Shown here piece by piece: positions 33,849 to 41,815 of a stretch of DNA of 64,000 nt; position 1 is the stretch's first letter; every line of letters starts with the position of its first letter. The position numbers and the translations under genes were made by a program. The notes below the pieces were generated by a model that was given only the letters and a program-made list of their open reading frames with translations, made no database searches and was not told the DNA's origin. The stretch comes from Halalkalibacillus sediminis (GTDB lineage Bacteria; Bacillota; Bacilli; Bacillales; Alkalibacillaceae), in assembly GCF_002844535.1 (NCBI RefSeq), contig NZ_PJNH01000004.1, positions 8,074 through 72,073 of the forward strand, in the 5' to 3' direction.

Positions 33849-35365
33849 CAGCTCTCCTTTGATGTAGGTTTAACTCTTTTTTGATCTTTTTTGGTTAAAG
33901 AACTAGGACGCGATAAAAGGCCCCAGTGAGGAAAACGAACCAACACATCCTTCTGATCTTTAGGCATTAAGGGAGCAAAAGGAGACATATACGATTTTCC
34001 GAATGATTTTAGACTACATACATGAAGAACCATCGCAATCATCCCTAGAATGATACCAAATAGCCCGAACGTTGCTGCTAAGATCATTAAAGGGAAACGC
34101 AATATTCTAACCGAAATCGCTAAATTATATGCTGGGAAAACAAAGCTACAGATGGCTGTGATTGAGACGACGATAACCATGGCAGGAGAGACGAGCCCTG
34201 CTTGGACAGCGGATTGTCCTAATACAAGCGCCCCAACAATCGCTACGGCAGAACCCACAGGTTTAGGTAGCCTTACCCCAGCTTCGCGTAAAACTTCGAA
34301 TGTTAATTCCATCATTAACGCTTCAACTAGTGCTGGAAAAGGTACACCTTCCCTTTGAGCAGCTAAGCTGATTAGAAGGGGAGCTGGAATCATTTCCTGG
34401 TGAAAAGTGGTAAAAGCAATATAAATAGAGGGCATAAATAAAGCAACATAAAAACAAAACAGTCTTAATAACCTTATGAAAGTACTAATGTCAGCCCGTT
34501 GGTAGTAATCTTCGCTTGATTGCATGAAGTTGACGAATAAAGCTGGAACTAAAAGTACGTTCGGTGTTCCATCTGTTATAATAGCAATTCTACCTTCAAG
34601 AATTCCCCCTGCAATCGCGTCTGGTTTTTCAGAATTATAGACAGTAGGGAAGGGTGAGTATTGGGCATCTTGTATGAATTCTTCTAAATAACCACTTTCT
34701 AAAATTCCATCAATATCGATTTGATCTAAACGCCGGTTCACTTCTTCGACGACATCGTCTTCAGCAGTTCCCTCTAAATAGACGATGGCTACATCCGTTT
34801 GGGTTTTCTCACCAATCTTTTTTGCTTCAATTCGAAGAGAGGAATCTTTTATTTTCCTTCTGATTAAAGAAGTGTTGGTTCTTAAGGTTTCTGTGAAGGC
34901 CTCTTTAGGGCCACGAATCACACTTTCGGAGGTGCTTTCCTGAACACCTCTGTCACGCCATCCTTTTGTACTGGCGGCTATTGCTTTCGTTTGTTTTTCT
35001 AGCAGCAAGATCGTTTCACCTGAAAGCAACTTTTCGAAAAGATCGTTGTATGACTCTATTTCTTCAGTTTCCCCAATTGGCAGTGCTCTTTCTTTAATGG
35101 ATAAGTAGAGATCTACACTAGCTTCCTCTTCCGGTGTCATTTCCAACATCAAAGCTTCGAGGATGAAATCTTGCACTGAATTCTTATCTACAAGCCCATC
35201 CATAAATATGACGGCTGATGAAGTTTGTTGAATTTCCAACCTGCGGATCACAAGGTCAGAACTATCACCCATGGTCGCCTGGATATGGGCTAAACTATCT
35301 TCCAAGTTAGAGAGAAGTGGGTTCGAAGCAGTATTAGATGTTCGACTTCTAGATTTTCGCTTCAA
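33848..35365 (-). CDS. GerAA-type germinant receptor subunit
   Basis: The 505-residue protein has a large N-terminal cytoplasmic domain (RRLEIQQTSSAVIFMDGLVD, GETILLLEKQTKA) and a C-terminal membrane domain of about five spans (FCFYVALFMPSIYIAFTTFH, QEMIPAPLLISLAAQREGVP, FPLMILAATFGLFGIILGMI). The GerA signature ESVIRGPKEAFTE is present. GerAA subunits form the oligomeric ion-conducting part of the receptor. It is the first gene of the operon; forespore (sigma-G) expression is expected but I did not define the promoter. Confidence 0.95.
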   Translation of the reverse strand: MKRKSRSRTSNTASNPLLSNLEDSLAHIQATMGDSSDLVIRRLEIQQTSSAVIFMDGLVDKNSVQDFILEALMLEMTPEEEASVDLYLSIKERALPIGETEEIESYNDLFEKLLSGETILLLEKQTKAIAASTKGWRDRGVQESTSESVIRGPKEAFTETLRTNTSLIRRKIKDSSLRIEAKKIGEKTQTDVAIVYLEGTAEDDVVEEVNRRLDQIDIDGILESGYLEEFIQDAQYSPFPTVYNSEKPDAIAGGILEGRIAIITDGTPNVLLVPALFVNFMQSSEDYYQRADISTFIRLLRLFCFYVALFMPSIYIAFTTFHQEMIPAPLLISLAAQREGVPFPALVEALMMELTFEVLREAGVRLPKPVGSAVAIVGALVLGQSAVQAGLVSPAMVIVVSITAICSFVFPAYNLAISVRILRFPLMILAATFGLFGIILGMIAMVLHVCSLKSFGKSYMSPFAPLMPKDQKDVLVRFPHWGLLSRPSSLTKKDQKRVKPTSKES

Positions 35366-35460
35366 TGATCTCCCACCTTTATCAACGGTTGTTTTTGTTT
35401 ATTTTGCTCATAAACTTAGGGATTATGAATGATATAATGATATTTTTGAGATAATCCATA

Positions 35461-35487
35461 AAAAAACTGTCCATTTAAAGGACAGTG
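35461..35487 (-). terminator. Terminator-like hairpin, minus strand
   Basis: ACTGTCC (35466-35472) and GGACAGT (35480-35486) with a T-run on the minus strand. It lies downstream of the decayed genes at 35604-36120. Confidence 0.7.
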
Positions 35488-35603
35488 AAATCAGCAGTGG
35501 TCTTTATGCTAGTTGGCGTTTGGATACAGAAAAATAACTCAGAACCAAAATAAAAGAGGCTTTCAATAGTTTCTTTAAACTAATGAAAAGCCTCTTATAA
35601 CAC

Positions 35604-36120
35604 TTATTTAAAATAGTTAGATAAGAAGTCATTGGTCTGTTCAGGGGTTCTGGCATCTGCGCTATGAAGATGCGCGACTTTTTCTCCAGAATTGAAGACG
35701 AGTAGACTTGGAATTCGTATAAAAAACCGCGCTTCTCCATTTGTTTGAATAACTTTTCAGACCATGAATAGTTCTTCATTCTTAATACGGAACGGCCAAA
35801 TAAACGAGCCATAACATATCCTGTTATCGCCGCTCCCGTTGCCCCGAAGATAATGTAAAGAACTCCAGGCCAGGCTCCAAAAGCAAGTCCTGCTCCGATT
35901 GATAGAACTTAGGTTGGTAAAAATATAATCGGACCGACCGTATAGATCAGGAAAAAGATTAAAGGGCCCCACCAACCAAATGACAAAATGAAGTCACGGA
36001 TATCCGATGGACGGATCTCCAGTTGAATGAGTAATATAAGCAATGGTACCGAATACTAAAAGAACTAAAGTGATTTTGAACCAACGCGGAAATGATGACA
36101 ATATTGCTCAACCCTTTCAC
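35604..36120 (-). pseudogene. Decayed TVP38/TMEM64 membrane gene followed by a thioredoxin-like tail
   Basis: Reading the minus strand through several frameshifts gives a DedA/TVP38-type membrane protein: SIGYIRDFILSFGWWGPLIF, TVGPIIFLPT, then AGLAFGAWPGVLYIIFGATG and ARLFGRS. Downstream, in another frame, it gives the end of a thioredoxin fold: IRIPSLLVFNSGEKVAHLHS followed by DARTPEQTNDFL and a stop at 35604. Neither part is intact. Either two adjacent genes or a fused gene decayed together. Confidence 0.65.
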
Positions 36121-36402
36121 TAGGAGCTGCCAATCTGAAAATCTAAATTAGTTGAAAGAGTAACGAAAGTAAAATTCTACGATTATTCAAAGATGATTTA
36201 AATGTTGTTGATTTTACTCGTTCAGTAACTATTGTAGAAGGATTTCTCAGTATATCATGTGAGCTATCTTACATATTCCTTGAAGTTCACAAAAGGTACA
36301 CAATAAATGCTTGGTTTTTGGGCTTGTCCCGCACAAGTTGTACAGCAAGAATGAGGTGACAAACCAGAGTTGAAAAAGCTATGTAAGAAGGGAATTTTAA
36401 AT
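36121..36402. other. Intergenic region without a recognisable gene
   Basis: I see no supported gene in these ~280 bases. They lie between the decayed membrane gene and the small spore peptide. Confidence 0.4.
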
Positions 36403-36433
36403 GGCCAGAGGGGAATATCACCCTCTGGTATTC

Positions 36434-36535
36434 TTAGTAGCCGAAGCCTCCGGACCCTCCGTATGACGCTCCTGCTACAATGAGGAGTACGAACAATACT
36501 ACGACTAGCGCAAATCCACCACCGTATCCTGACAT
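36434..36535 (-). CDS. YjcZ-type small sporulation peptide
   Basis: The 33-residue peptide has MSGYGGGFALVVVLFVLLIV followed by AGASYGGSGGFGY. A Gly/Tyr-rich start and end around one hydrophobic helix is the pattern of the YjcZ family of sporulation peptides. AGAGGTGAT lies upstream of the ATG. An inverted repeat CCAGAGGG/CCCTCTGG follows at 36405-36428. A role in the spore coat or membrane is family knowledge; nothing more specific can be read. Confidence 0.88.
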   Translation of the reverse strand: MSGYGGGFALVVVLFVLLIVAGASYGGSGGFGY

Positions 36536-36745
36536 AAAATATCACCTCTTTTAGAAAACCCTTAAAATAGCTCTTTCTATATCATGTTATGAAGAAAATA
36601 AAAATTTGTATGGTTGAGTGTCTTTGTCTGTAAATAACTAAAGTATTGCTAGGTTTTCACTTTTTAGCTTAAGTCATTCTTTTACTCCTAGCTTTGGGTA
36701 GTATATAATTGAAGGTCAAAGAAAAACGAAAGATAGGTAGTGTTT

Positions 36746-38236
36746 ATGAGTAAACAAAAAAACAACCAATATAAAAAGTCTAAAAAGAAGAGCCAGCGAC
36801 ATGAGAAGCCTCGCGGGAAACAGAACCGTGCACCTGGGAACCGTCCAGAAGGTAATCCAAAAGGTAAAAATAAGGCTCCTAATAACCCTAAAGGTGGCCA
36901 AAAAACTGTCACTGCTGAGGTAACTTGTACAGGGCTGAACAGTGAAGGTAAAGGCATTGTCGAATGGAAGGGTCAACAGCTCGAAGTTGCACACCTCATG
37001 CCTGGAGAAAAAGCTGAGATAACCGTCAACACGAAGGGACGGTTTGTGAATACGAAGTTGAAGCGTGTGATTAATTCATCTGAAAATCGTGTCAAACCAC
37101 CGTGCCCGTATTATTACCAATGCGGCGGTTGTCAGTTGCAGCATATGGACGAGCAGTCCCAAGCGCGTTTCAAACAAGAAACGATCGATCAACTCATGAA
37201 ACCATTTGGGAAGCCTGAACCAATTATGTCGATGGACCACCCGTGGGATTATCGTAATAAGAGCCATACGACATTTGGATTGAATAAAGACCGGCAGATT
37301 ATTGGTGGGCTATACGCTCAGAATACCCACCGCATTATCCCGATGGATCGATGTATCATCCATGATCCGAAAGCGGATGAGATCGTACAGACGATTAAAG
37401 GCATGATGAAGTCGTTTAAAATGCAACCATACAATGAAGATACTGGACGTGGCTTCCTGCGTCACGTGCTTGTGAAGGTCGGCAAGGTCACAGGGGAAAT
37501 CATGGTAGTGTTAATTTCTGCATCCCCAATATTCAAGGGGAAAAATAATTTTGTGAAAGCCTTGCGCGATGCTCACCCTGAAATTTCGACGATTTTACTA
37601 AACGTAAACAGTAGAGATACTAGCGTAGTTCTGGGTAATCAGGAAAAAGTGTTGTTCGGTAAGGGAACGATTACGGACAAACTTTGCGGGTTGAAGTTTG
37701 AGATCTCGCCGAAATCCTTCTACCAAATCAATCCTGTTCAGACGGAAAAGTTGTATGGTAAGGCCATTGAAATGGCAGAGCTAACTGGAAAAGAAACCGT
37801 AGTCGATGCCTACTGTGGAATCGGCACGATTGGTCTCATTGCCAGCCAGAAAGCAGGGAAAGTCATCGGCATAGAACAGAATAAAGATGCGGTTAAAGAC
37901 GCAATCCGTAATTCAAAGAAAAACGGTGTCAAAAATGCACGGTTCTATCAAGGGGATGCCGGAGAGTTTATGGTACAAATGGCAGCGCGCGGTGAGAAGG
38001 CAGACGTGGTCATTTTGGATCCGCCGAGAAGCGGGAGTGACGAAGCCTTCTTGTCTAGCGTCGTGAAACTCAAGCCAAAGCGTGTTGTTTATGTATCCTG
38101 TAACCCGGAGACACAAGCAAGGGATATGAAGTATCTGGTGAAGAACGGCTATGAAGTTAAAGGAATTCAGCCAGTTGACATGTTCCCTCAGACTTATCAC
38201 GTGGAGTCAGTTGCGAAGTTAGTACTCAAAGTGTAG
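36746..38236 (+). CDS. rlmCD: 23S rRNA (uracil-5-)-methyltransferase, RlmCD/RumA family
   Basis: The ~496-residue protein has a basic N-terminal extension rich in Lys/Asn/Pro (residues 1-50), a TRAM domain, a [4Fe-4S] motif CPYYYQCGGCQLQH, and a SAM methyltransferase domain (VVDAYCGIGTIGLI; catalytic region ILDPPRSGSDEAF and VSCNPETQARD). It methylates uridines in 23S rRNA. The last codons, SVAKLVLKV-stop, are unusual: the same sequence recurs at 40426-40452 and continues as SVAKLVLKEKAGTR-stop. The present stop was therefore created when the reverse-transcriptase segment inserted. Function should be little affected. Confidence 0.93.
   Translation: MSKQKNNQYKKSKKKSQRHEKPRGKQNRAPGNRPEGNPKGKNKAPNNPKGGQKTVTAEVTCTGLNSEGKGIVEWKGQQLEVAHLMPGEKAEITVNTKGRFVNTKLKRVINSSENRVKPPCPYYYQCGGCQLQHMDEQSQARFKQETIDQLMKPFGKPEPIMSMDHPWDYRNKSHTTFGLNKDRQIIGGLYAQNTHRIIPMDRCIIHDPKADEIVQTIKGMMKSFKMQPYNEDTGRGFLRHVLVKVGKVTGEIMVVLISASPIFKGKNNFVKALRDAHPEISTILLNVNSRDTSVVLGNQEKVLFGKGTITDKLCGLKFEISPKSFYQINPVQTEKLYGKAIEMAELTGKETVVDAYCGIGTIGLIASQKAGKVIGIEQNKDAVKDAIRNSKKNGVKNARFYQGDAGEFMVQMAARGEKADVVILDPPRSGSDEAFLSSVVKLKPKRVVYVSCNPETQARDMKYLVKNGYEVKGIQPVDMFPQTYHVESVAKLVLKV
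38205..38231 (+). repeat. Left direct repeat of the reverse-transcriptase island (att-like)
   Basis: The 27 bases inside the rlmCD 3' end (AGTCAGTTGCGAAGTTAGTA followed by CTCAAAG) match 40426-40452 with a single difference. Confidence 0.9.
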
Positions 38237-38328
38237 CCCAACAATAAAGTCTTGAATTGTGAACAAACATTTGTGAAATCACATAGAGTCATGAGAATAA
38301 ATTTAAGTAAGAGAGTGTGAAGAAAAGT

Positions 38329-38364
38329 GGGGAATCCTTTTAAATCAAGGATTTCCCTTTTTTT
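38329..38364 (+). terminator. Terminator downstream of the truncated rlmCD end
   Basis: GGGGAATCCTT (38329-38339) and AAGGATTTCCC (38347-38357) form a stem followed by seven T. It lies inside the island and ends rlmCD transcription. Confidence 0.85.
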
Positions 38365-38577
38365 CTACAAGTGTTTATTATCTCTGTTAATTAAGCTTTG
38401 TAAGAAAAGCGATACAAAAAGTTGGGGAATTTGTGGGTTGGGTTCGATGAAACACCTTATTGTTAATAATATTTGAAGGGCAACACTCTCAACTACTAAG
38501 TAGTTCAGTTCTTAATTAAATAATCTAAATCATTATACTTATTAACAAAAAGGGGGATTTTTATTTTCCATATAATG

Positions 38578-38606
38578 TTTACATTTTAATTACTATTTCT
38601 TATAAT
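38578..38606 (+). promoter_or_regulatory. Strong sigma-A promoter for the reverse-transcriptase leader RNA
   Basis: TTTACA (38578-38583), a 17-base spacer and TATAAT (38601-38606). It is close to consensus and ~205 bases upstream of the RT start, so it makes a long untranslated leader. Confidence 0.8.
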
Positions 38607-38612
38607 TAAAGT

Positions 38613-38781
38613 ATGTCTAGGGATTTTTTCCCTGAGGACGAACGGATGTCCTTCTGACTGTATAAGTTTACAGTATTGCAAAGGAATCTCACTCAAAGAT
38701 TCTTTTACTTGAGAACTTACTTTTAATTCGGTTACATCCGTGGTTTAGGCTCTCTACAAACATTTTAGTTTGTGAGAGCCT
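38613..38781 (+). ncRNA. Candidate structured non-coding RNA of the reverse-transcriptase system
   Basis: This is a ~170-nt leader with no plausible protein. Near the 5' end is AGGGA-TTTTT-TCCCT, a hairpin with a U-rich loop. ACGGATGT (about 38641) pairs at long range with ACATCCGT (about 38733), and GGAATCT with AGATTCT inside it. The 3' end is a near-perfect hairpin AGGCTCTC...GAGAGCCT (38747-38781). Several DRT defence systems (DRT2, DRT9, DRT10) have a structured template RNA in exactly this place. The boundaries are estimated. Confidence 0.65.
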
Positions 38782-38810
38782 GTATTGTTTATGAAAGGAT
38801 GTACAAATTT

Positions 38811-40310
38811 ATGAAAGATATAATTAAAAAGTATATTGAAATTGAGGCAAAAAAACATTCGGAAAGATATCATATTTACCATAATGCTCTACATATTGAG
38901 CATGAAAGAAACAAAAAGAGGTTTGGAGAAGGTTATAGTAATAAAGAAGTTAAAAAGCCTTTTGTTTGGTCTGTAGATAAAAAATACAACCCTTTTTACG
39001 TATTAAAGAACTCAGAAAAAATTGCTGAAGCTATTGCTAATAAGATAAGGACAGGCAGCTACACACCTAATGCTCCGTATGTTCATGAAATCCCAAAAGC
39101 TAATGGAAAAAAACGAAAAATAACTGTGTATCAAATTCCAGATGCCGCAGTATCAAACTATTTGTATAAGAGACTCTTAAGTAAAAATAAGCATAGGTTA
39201 AGTTCACTAACTTATGCTTATAGAGATGATAGAAATGTACATTTTGCAATTCAAGATATCGGTTTAGATTTACAATCTCACTCAAGGTTGTTTGTATCAG
39301 AATTCGATTTCAGTGATTTTTTTGGTTCAATTAATCATCAATATCTTTATAACCAATTAGATCAAAATGGCTTTATGGTTAGTGACTTTGAAAAACAAAT
39401 TATTAAAGCTTTTTTAGGTAGGTCAGAAAAGGGAATACCTCAGGGGACCTCAATTTCATTGTTTTTAGCGAATATTGTTTGCTGGAGGCTAGATAGAAGA
39501 CTAGAGTCTGAGGGTTTAAGGTTTGCGAGGTATGCAGATGATACAGTCATTTGGTCTTCAAATTATAATAAAATATGTGAATCCTTTGAAATAATTAGTA
39601 GGTTTTCAAAGGAAGCTGGAATAGAAATAAATGCTGATAAGTCAGATGGCATTAATTTAATGGTCGAACCAGGGTTGCCTTATGAATTTGATAAAACTAA
39701 AGAATATATCGAATTTTTAGGTTATAAGCTTTCATTAAAAAATATTAGCATAAAGGAAGAGTCTATAAATAAAATCAAAAAGCAAATTAGCTACTTGCTT
39801 TACAAAAATCTAATCAAACCATTGAAGGGGTATCAGTTGAAAAATATAATTGTTCCTAGTAATGATGAGGACCCAGCCTTAGTAACTGCTATGATGCAAG
39901 TAAGAAGATATCTCTATGGAAATCTTTCAGAAGCTAAATTGAAAAGTTTTGTAAATGGAAAATATAAAAGAATTAGATTTAAAGGGGTTATGAGCTTCTA
40001 TCCATTAATAGATGACATAGAGCAATTAAGGGAATTAGATGGGTGGTTAAAATCAACAATATTTAATACCATAAAGCTGAGAGAAAAGCTGTTTATACAA
40101 CAAAACCTTTTTAGAGTTTCATATAATTTCCCTTTCAATGTAAATAAAGATGAACTAATTACTCAGTTTAAAAATGCATCTTATAAGGGAAATAAAGGGG
40201 TGTATGAGATTCCAAGTTTTTTAAGAATCTATCAGGGTATTAAAAATGGAATAACAAATAATGGAATTGAATATACAATGAACGATAAGGCTTTTGAGTA
40301 TGACTATTAG
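38811..40310 (+). CDS. Stand-alone reverse transcriptase, probable defence-associated (DRT/UG) type
   Basis: 499 residues. The start is taken at ATG 38811, about 10 bases after AAAGGA; two earlier in-frame codons are less likely. Reverse-transcriptase motifs in order: KRKITVYQIPDAAVSNYLYK, VSEFDFSDFFGSINH (first Asp), KGIPQGTSISLFLANIVCW, RFARYADDTVIW (YADD catalytic pair near residue 243), NADKSDGIN and IEFLGYKLS. About 160 residues follow without a known domain. There is no maturase, HNH or integrase domain and no retron-type motif, so it is neither a group II intron protein nor a typical retron. A structured leader RNA, AT-rich composition and flanking direct repeats point to a DRT-type antiphage system. 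The subtype is not decided. Confidence 0.85.
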   Translation: MKDIIKKYIEIEAKKHSERYHIYHNALHIEHERNKKRFGEGYSNKEVKKPFVWSVDKKYNPFYVLKNSEKIAEAIANKIRTGSYTPNAPYVHEIPKANGKKRKITVYQIPDAAVSNYLYKRLLSKNKHRLSSLTYAYRDDRNVHFAIQDIGLDLQSHSRLFVSEFDFSDFFGSINHQYLYNQLDQNGFMVSDFEKQIIKAFLGRSEKGIPQGTSISLFLANIVCWRLDRRLESEGLRFARYADDTVIWSSNYNKICESFEIISRFSKEAGIEINADKSDGINLMVEPGLPYEFDKTKEYIEFLGYKLSLKNISIKEESINKIKKQISYLLYKNLIKPLKGYQLKNIIVPSNDEDPALVTAMMQVRRYLYGNLSEAKLKSFVNGKYKRIRFKGVMSFYPLIDDIEQLRELDGWLKSTIFNTIKLREKLFIQQNLFRVSYNFPFNVNKDELITQFKNASYKGNKGVYEIPSFLRIYQGIKNGITNNGIEYTMNDKAFEYDY

Positions 40311-40425
40311 CCTGAAGAGTTTTTTATATTAGATTGGTCTAATTATCACTTATCGGTGGTCTAATCTGATAGGGAGAACCTTGAAGTTCTTTGCTAACAA
40401 TATTGAAATACAGTGACATACTTTA

Positions 40426-40452
40426 AGTCAGTCGCGAAGTTAGTACTCAAAG
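40426..40452 (+). repeat. Right direct repeat of the reverse-transcriptase island
   Basis: The 27 bases match 38205-38231 with one T-to-C change. In frame it continues to a TAA near 40474, and this was probably the original end of rlmCD. Confidence 0.9.
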
Positions 40453-40455
40453 AAA

Positions 40456-40487
40456 AAGCAGGCACCCGATAATAAAGGGGCCTGCTT
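40456..40487 (+). terminator. Ancestral rlmCD terminator, now separated from the gene
   Basis: AAGCAGGC (40456-40463) pairs with GCCTGCTT (40480-40487), just after the relic rlmCD 3' end. Confidence 0.65.
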
Positions 40488-40501
40488 AATTTATACTTTA
40501 A

Positions 40502-40580
40502 GAATGTAACTTTGTTAAAGGGTTAAAGTATGTGGGCTTTCGCCATTAAGACTTGGCAATAAGCCAAGTTTTTCTCATGA
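40502..40580 (+). repeat. Dispersed ~75-bp element, copy 1 (inverted copy at 53672)
   Basis: Blocks TTGTTAAAG, TTAAAGTATGTG, CTTTCGCCATTA, and the hairpin ACTTGGC-AATAA-GCCAAGT with TTTTTCTCA are shared with the reverse complement of 53672-53764. The hairpin and T-run would also work as a terminator. Confidence 0.8.
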
Positions 40581-40592
40581 TTATATTTCTAA

Positions 40593-41681
40593 CTACGCTT
40601 TTCGGCTAAATGGGTGCACTAGCCTGCCGAGTATTTTCAATAAATTGATGTTTTTATTTGTAATCAGGCTTTCGATTGTTTTGTTATCAATAGCTTTCGT
40701 CAAAAGATCGAGCTGTTGGTTGTCCAATTTTTCCAAACTTCTACGTAGCGAAAGTGAATCATGGTAGCTTTGGTTGAGAGGCTTGACTAATTCTTCGTAA
40801 TCACCGATTCCTACGATGTCATGAGCTGCATAAATCCCTGTCAACATGGATTCGAATTCCCCAAAGCCAATGAGAGGGGTGATGGCTCCGAAGCAGTTGC
40901 CGACAAAGAATGTATTGCCAATTCTCGGAGTTTGTATTTTTCCGACCCTGTAATCTTTTAAGGAATATTCTTTGACGATCATGATTTCTTGGTCTAATCG
41001 TATCGCACACTCGGATAAGCATTTTTGCCATAATTCTTCCTTATCTAACGCTTCGTTTTCGGGGTATTGGGGATAAACCAATACAAGAGATGCTTCTGTA
41101 TCAGAATGGGGGAGTATGTAACTCATCCCTTTCGGTGCAAAATTATTATTAAAAAAAGTATGCGTTTCACTTTCTATAAAATTACCTTCTATTATTGCCC
41201 CTTTGAAAGTAGCTTTGAAAGCTACATCGAAAGGTTGTAATTTTTTTGTATCCATCGCATCTCCAGTAGCCAATACTACATGAGTGTATTCTTTTGAGAT
41301 TTTCTCGTAAGAAACTTCTTGATTATAATGGATTTTTGTTTGGAGTTGATCTGCGAGCTGTTTCTCATATGCTTCTGGATGCTTTCCTCTCATATTGGTA
41401 AATCCTAAGTGCCCCTCAATGAAACTCGTTTCATTTTCAGAATGAATATATATTTTCTGTAGATTACTGGATGGCTTCAAATGGATGTCATGAATTTCTG
41501 AAAAATATTTCACCGCATCTTTATAGGGAGTATGGAACATTGAAAACATCGCCTCTGAGATCACAAAGCGATCACCGACCATCCCTCTTTTTTCGAAAAT
41601 GTCAGCTTGGTATCCATGCTTTTCAAGAGTGATTGCACATGTCAGTCCAGCCAGCCCTGCTCCAATTATTGCGATTTTCAT
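40593..41681 (-). CDS. FAD-dependent oxidoreductase (GG-reductase/lycopene-cyclase-like)
   Basis: The 362-residue protein has an N-terminal FAD Rossmann motif KIAIIGAGLAGLTCAITLEK, HVVLATGD in the middle and a C-terminal NTFFVGNCFGAITPLIGFGE (FAD-contacting GD-like segment). It resembles the monooxygenase/geranylgeranyl-reductase superfamily of flavoproteins. Substrate unknown; no pathway genes are adjacent. The second of two ATG codons (41681) is preferred, 7 bases from GGAGG. Confidence 0.75.
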   Translation of the reverse strand: MKIAIIGAGLAGLTCAITLEKHGYQADIFEKRGMVGDRFVISEAMFSMFHTPYKDAVKYFSEIHDIHLKPSSNLQKIYIHSENETSFIEGHLGFTNMRGKHPEAYEKQLADQLQTKIHYNQEVSYEKISKEYTHVVLATGDAMDTKKLQPFDVAFKATFKGAIIEGNFIESETHTFFNNNFAPKGMSYILPHSDTEASLVLVYPQYPENEALDKEELWQKCLSECAIRLDQEIMIVKEYSLKDYRVGKIQTPRIGNTFFVGNCFGAITPLIGFGEFESMLTGIYAAHDIVGIGDYEELVKPLNQSYHDSLSLRRSLEKLDNQQLDLLTKAIDNKTIESLITNKNINLLKILGRLVHPFSRKA

Positions 41682-41815
41682 CATAACCCCTCCATATTAA
41701 TCTCTGCTTTTAGTATGAAAGACAAACTTAAATCCTATACGAAATACAGCTAAAAGCTTCAACTCTTCCATCCTCCAAATTTTCCCTTTATACTATATTA
41801 AAAAGGGGGCTAATC

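Noticed and set aside
38811..40310. Group II intron reverse transcriptase or retron
   Set aside because: No maturase/HNH domain, no intron domain V-like end, and no retron-type NAXXH/VTG motifs. The upstream RNA and flanking repeats fit a DRT-type system better.
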